A stretch of 64,000 nucleotides of DNA from contig CANGFA010000002.1 in NCBI GenBank assembly GCA_947453145.1, positions 62,001-126,000 on the forward strand, given 5' to 3'. The translations under genes were made by a program, and so were the position numbers. This stretch comes from Bacteroidota bacterium (lineage in GTDB: Bacteria; Bacteroidota; Bacteroidia; Chitinophagales; Chitinophagaceae). The notes beneath the pieces were generated by a model. The model was not told where the DNA came from. It did not search any database and saw nothing but the letters and a program-made list of their open reading frames with translations. Positions 62,033-64,000 of the stretch are shown here, one piece after another. The first letter of the stretch is position 1; each line of letters opens with the position of its first letter.

Positions 62033-62506
62033 CTAAGGCTTGTAAGTACCAAACATCTCCTCAACGGCCTTAAAACGGTAATCAAAAATTCCTTGTAATT
62101 GTTTTTTAACCAATATCCATTGTGCTATGTCCCCCAAAAAGCCCATAGGTATTTTGTAATGCACAATGTCCTCCATACAAACTCCACCCGGAATGGCCTT
62201 GAAATGATGTTGATGGTGCCAAAGGCTGTAGGGACCGAATCGTTGTTCATCAACAAAGTATTTTCCATCTTGTACATGGGTAATCTCGGTCATCCAATAC
62301 ATAGGAATACCCAATAATGGGCTTACCGTATATTCAATTATTTGTCCGGGATACATTTTTTCACCATGGTGCTTGCTAATGATATGAAAGCCCATATGTT
62401 GTGGTGTGATTTTTGCTAAATTGGCAGGACTACTAAAAAAATCCCAAGCCTGGTCCAAAGAAATTGGTAAATTTTGAACGGTGTGGATACTGTATACTTT
62501 TGACAT
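62033..62506 (-). CDS. SRPBCC (START/Bet v 1-fold) family protein
   Basis: A 157-residue protein with the cyclase/dehydrase-like fold common in Bacteroidota: LPISLDQAWDFFSSPANLAKITPQHMGFHIISKH ... YPGQIIEYTVSPLLGIPMYWMTEITHVQDGKYFVDEQRFGPYSLWHHQHHFKAIPGGVCMEDIVHYKIPMGFLGDIAQWILVKKQLQGIFDYR. The fold binds hydrophobic ligands; the ligand is unknown. No signal peptide. It is divergent from the helicase gene. Confidence 0.88.
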   Translation of the reverse strand: MSKVYSIHTVQNLPISLDQAWDFFSSPANLAKITPQHMGFHIISKHHGEKMYPGQIIEYTVSPLLGIPMYWMTEITHVQDGKYFVDEQRFGPYSLWHHQHHFKAIPGGVCMEDIVHYKIPMGFLGDIAQWILVKKQLQGIFDYRFKAVEEMFGTYKP

Positions 62507-62572
62507 AATTTAATAACAAGAAAGGGGCTTAATTGTTGTCAAGATTACAAGGAAAGCCATTAATTTTATAAA

Positions 62573-64000
62573 ATGAGTAATAAGTTGGAACAAGTAAAGG
62601 CTTTTGAAGCAGTTTATGAAGGATTGAACGAACAACAAAAAATTGCCGTGAACACGATCGAGGGACCGGTTATGGTGATTGCTGGGCCAGGAACAGGTAA
62701 AACACAAATTTTAGGAGCACGTATTGGTAAAATATTATTAGAAACAGATACCGCACCGGAAAATATACTTTGCCTTACTTATACAGACGCCGGAGCAATT
62801 GCAATGCGTAAACGTTTGGTGAGTTTTATTGGCACCAGCGCATATAAAGTAAACATTTCAACATTTCATTCTTTTTGCAACGAGATTATTCAAGATAATT
62901 TATCCCTTTTTGATAAAACTAGTTTGGATGCAATATCAGAGCTAGAAAAAATTGAACTACTTAAAAAACTTATCGACGGTTTTGATAAAACCAATCCTTT
63001 AAAAAGATATCGTGGCGATATTTATTTTGAAATGAGCAACTTATCTAAGTTGTTTAGTGCGATGAAAAAAGAAGGATGGAAGCCTGCCTATTTAATTGAA
63101 AAAGTGGATGAGTATATAAAAGAGATCCCATTTAGAGATGAATTTATTTATAAAAGAAAATATAAGCAGTTCGAGGCCGGTTCTTTAAAACAAGGATTGG
63201 TAGACGCCGAACTTGAAAAAATGGCCAAGCTAAAAGCAGCCATCCAGAGTTTTGAGGTATACCAAAAATTAATGAAGGACCGAAACAGGTATGACTTTGA
63301 AGACATGATTAATTGGGTGATTAATGCATTTAAAGAAAATAAAAATTTATTGGCTCAATACCAGGAGCGCTTCTTATATATTTTAGTAGACGAATTTCAA
63401 GATACCAGTGGTACGCAAAACGAACTAGTGGAATTACTTGTAAACTATTGGGAACAACCCAACTTATTTGTGGTAGGCGATGACGACCAAAGTATATTTA
63501 GATTCCAGGGTGCGAATGTTGAAAACATGTTGCATTTTCAAAATCAATATGCAAAAGATATTTTAACGATTGTATTAGAAAATAATTACCGATCCACGCA
63601 GCCTATATTAGATGCTTCCACGATTGTAATAAATAACAATCAAGAAAGATTGGTCAATAAAATTAAAGGCTTAGAGAAAAAATTAATTGCATCTAATTCC
63701 GCACATCAAAACAATGGTATTGCTCCCAAAGTAGTTGCCTATCATATGCCGGAAGAAGAAATGATTGATATCACGGAACAAATTGTACAACTTACGCAAA
63801 ATGGTATCGCCCCAAATCATATTGCTGTTTTATACAAAGAACACAAATACGGCGAGGAAATTGCACATTTTTTAAAACAAAAAAATATCCCCGTTTTTAC
63901 ACGTCGTACGGCCAATTTATTAGATCAAATATTGATAAAACAAATTATTGCCATATTAGATTATTTGGTTTGCGAGCTAGACCAGCCCTATGAAGGCGCC
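62573..64000 (+). CDS. UvrD/Rep-type DNA helicase, 3'-truncated by window edge
   Basis: Absent from the ORF track because it has no stop in the window. It is open for 476 codons from ATG 62573. Superfamily 1 motifs: Q-motif LNEQQKIAVNTIEGP, Walker A VIAGPGTGKTQIL, Ia LCLTYTDAGAIAMRKRL, motif II ILVDEFQDTS, motif III VVGDDDQSIFRFQGAN, and motif IV LENNYRST. This is a 3'-5' helicase of the UvrD/AddA group. Bacteroidota often carry a long version with a C-terminal PD-(D/E)XK nuclease; whether this one does lies outside the window. Confidence 0.93.
   Translation, partial: MSNKLEQVKAFEAVYEGLNEQQKIAVNTIEGPVMVIAGPGTGKTQILGARIGKILLETDTAPENILCLTYTDAGAIAMRKRLVSFIGTSAYKVNISTFHSFCNEIIQDNLSLFDKTSLDAISELEKIELLKKLIDGFDKTNPLKRYRGDIYFEMSNLSKLFSAMKKEGWKPAYLIEKVDEYIKEIPFRDEFIYKRKYKQFEAGSLKQGLVDAELEKMAKLKAAIQSFEVYQKLMKDRNRYDFEDMINWVINAFKENKNLLAQYQERFLYILVDEFQDTSGTQNELVELLVNYWEQPNLFVVGDDDQSIFRFQGANVENMLHFQNQYAKDILTIVLENNYRSTQPILDASTIVINNNQERLVNKIKGLEKKLIASNSAHQNNGIAPKVVAYHMPEEEMIDITEQIVQLTQNGIAPNHIAVLYKEHKYGEEIAHFLKQKNIPVFTRRTANLLDQILIKQIIAILDYLVCELDQPYEGA

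Noticed and set aside
1-64000. Mobile elements, prophage, CRISPR arrays, tRNA or rRNA genes
   Set aside because: No transposase or integrase ORF, no regular direct-repeat arrays and no cloverleaf or rRNA motifs were seen; composition is fairly even apart from the arg leader.

Overview
The window is chromosomal DNA from a member of the phylum Bacteroidota, probably close to the Chitinophagaceae; the genus cannot be fixed from the sequence. The evidence is AT-rich DNA, many gene starts preceded by the Bacteroidota-type -7 box TAnnTTTG rather than an E. coli promoter, few Shine-Dalgarno sequences, the long inserted form of IspG, an N-acyl-ornithine carbamoyltransferase of the Bacteroides type, a PorZ-like type IX secretion protein and futalosine-pathway MqnC. 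No phage, insertion sequence, CRISPR array, rRNA or tRNA was seen. Gene density is high and almost all genes are core or envelope functions.

Layout. 1-8.1 kb: 3' part of PEP carboxylase, an AlkA-type glycosylase, an NTF2-like protein, an M23 endopeptidase, alaS and a double-PDZ protein. 8.2-10.8 kb: gatB and a TlpA-like lipoprotein. 10.9-16.6 kb (minus): a KdnA-like aminotransferase, rpoN, a PAP2-like membrane protein and an RND exporter, tightly packed. 16.7-22.3 kb: a DUF5606 protein, a GH3/beta-lactamase-fold fusion and PorZ. 22.3-26.2 kb: a PliI-like protein, aldose epimerase, RidA, TsaB, an ArsR-type regulator and a tandem rhodanese-like protein. 26.2-30.8 kb (minus): LpxL-like acyltransferase, ispG, a class D beta-lactamase homologue lacking its catalytic Ser and Lys, and an FKBP isomerase.

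30.8-39.4 kb (minus) is a complete arginine biosynthesis cluster: GNAT acyltransferase, argG, argC, argD, argF', argB, an argE-type deacylase and argH. Val90 in the carbamoyltransferase points to succinylated rather than acetylated intermediates. The cluster is preceded by a roughly 215-nt leader with a 39-codon ORF ending in ...SPRRGF-stop and repeated arms CCTATCAG / CTGATAGG / CCTATCAG / TGATAG that can pair in mutually exclusive ways. This looks like an undescribed translation-coupled attenuator or switch for arginine genes and is the most interesting object in the window.

39.5-48.9 kb: a YHS lipoprotein, a SWIM/SNF2 ATPase, ComB, a short SSB, gcvT, and a PspC-domain protein with a PadR regulator controlled by a 15-bp perfect inverted repeat. 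48.9-55.3 kb: two M16 peptidase subunits, mqnC, and a sigma factor / membrane protein / outer-membrane barrel cluster. 55.4-64 kb: serS, a small hypothetical, gcvH-vanZ-marR-GHL10, a Kup potassium transporter, an SRPBCC protein and the 5' part of a UvrD-type helicase running off the end.
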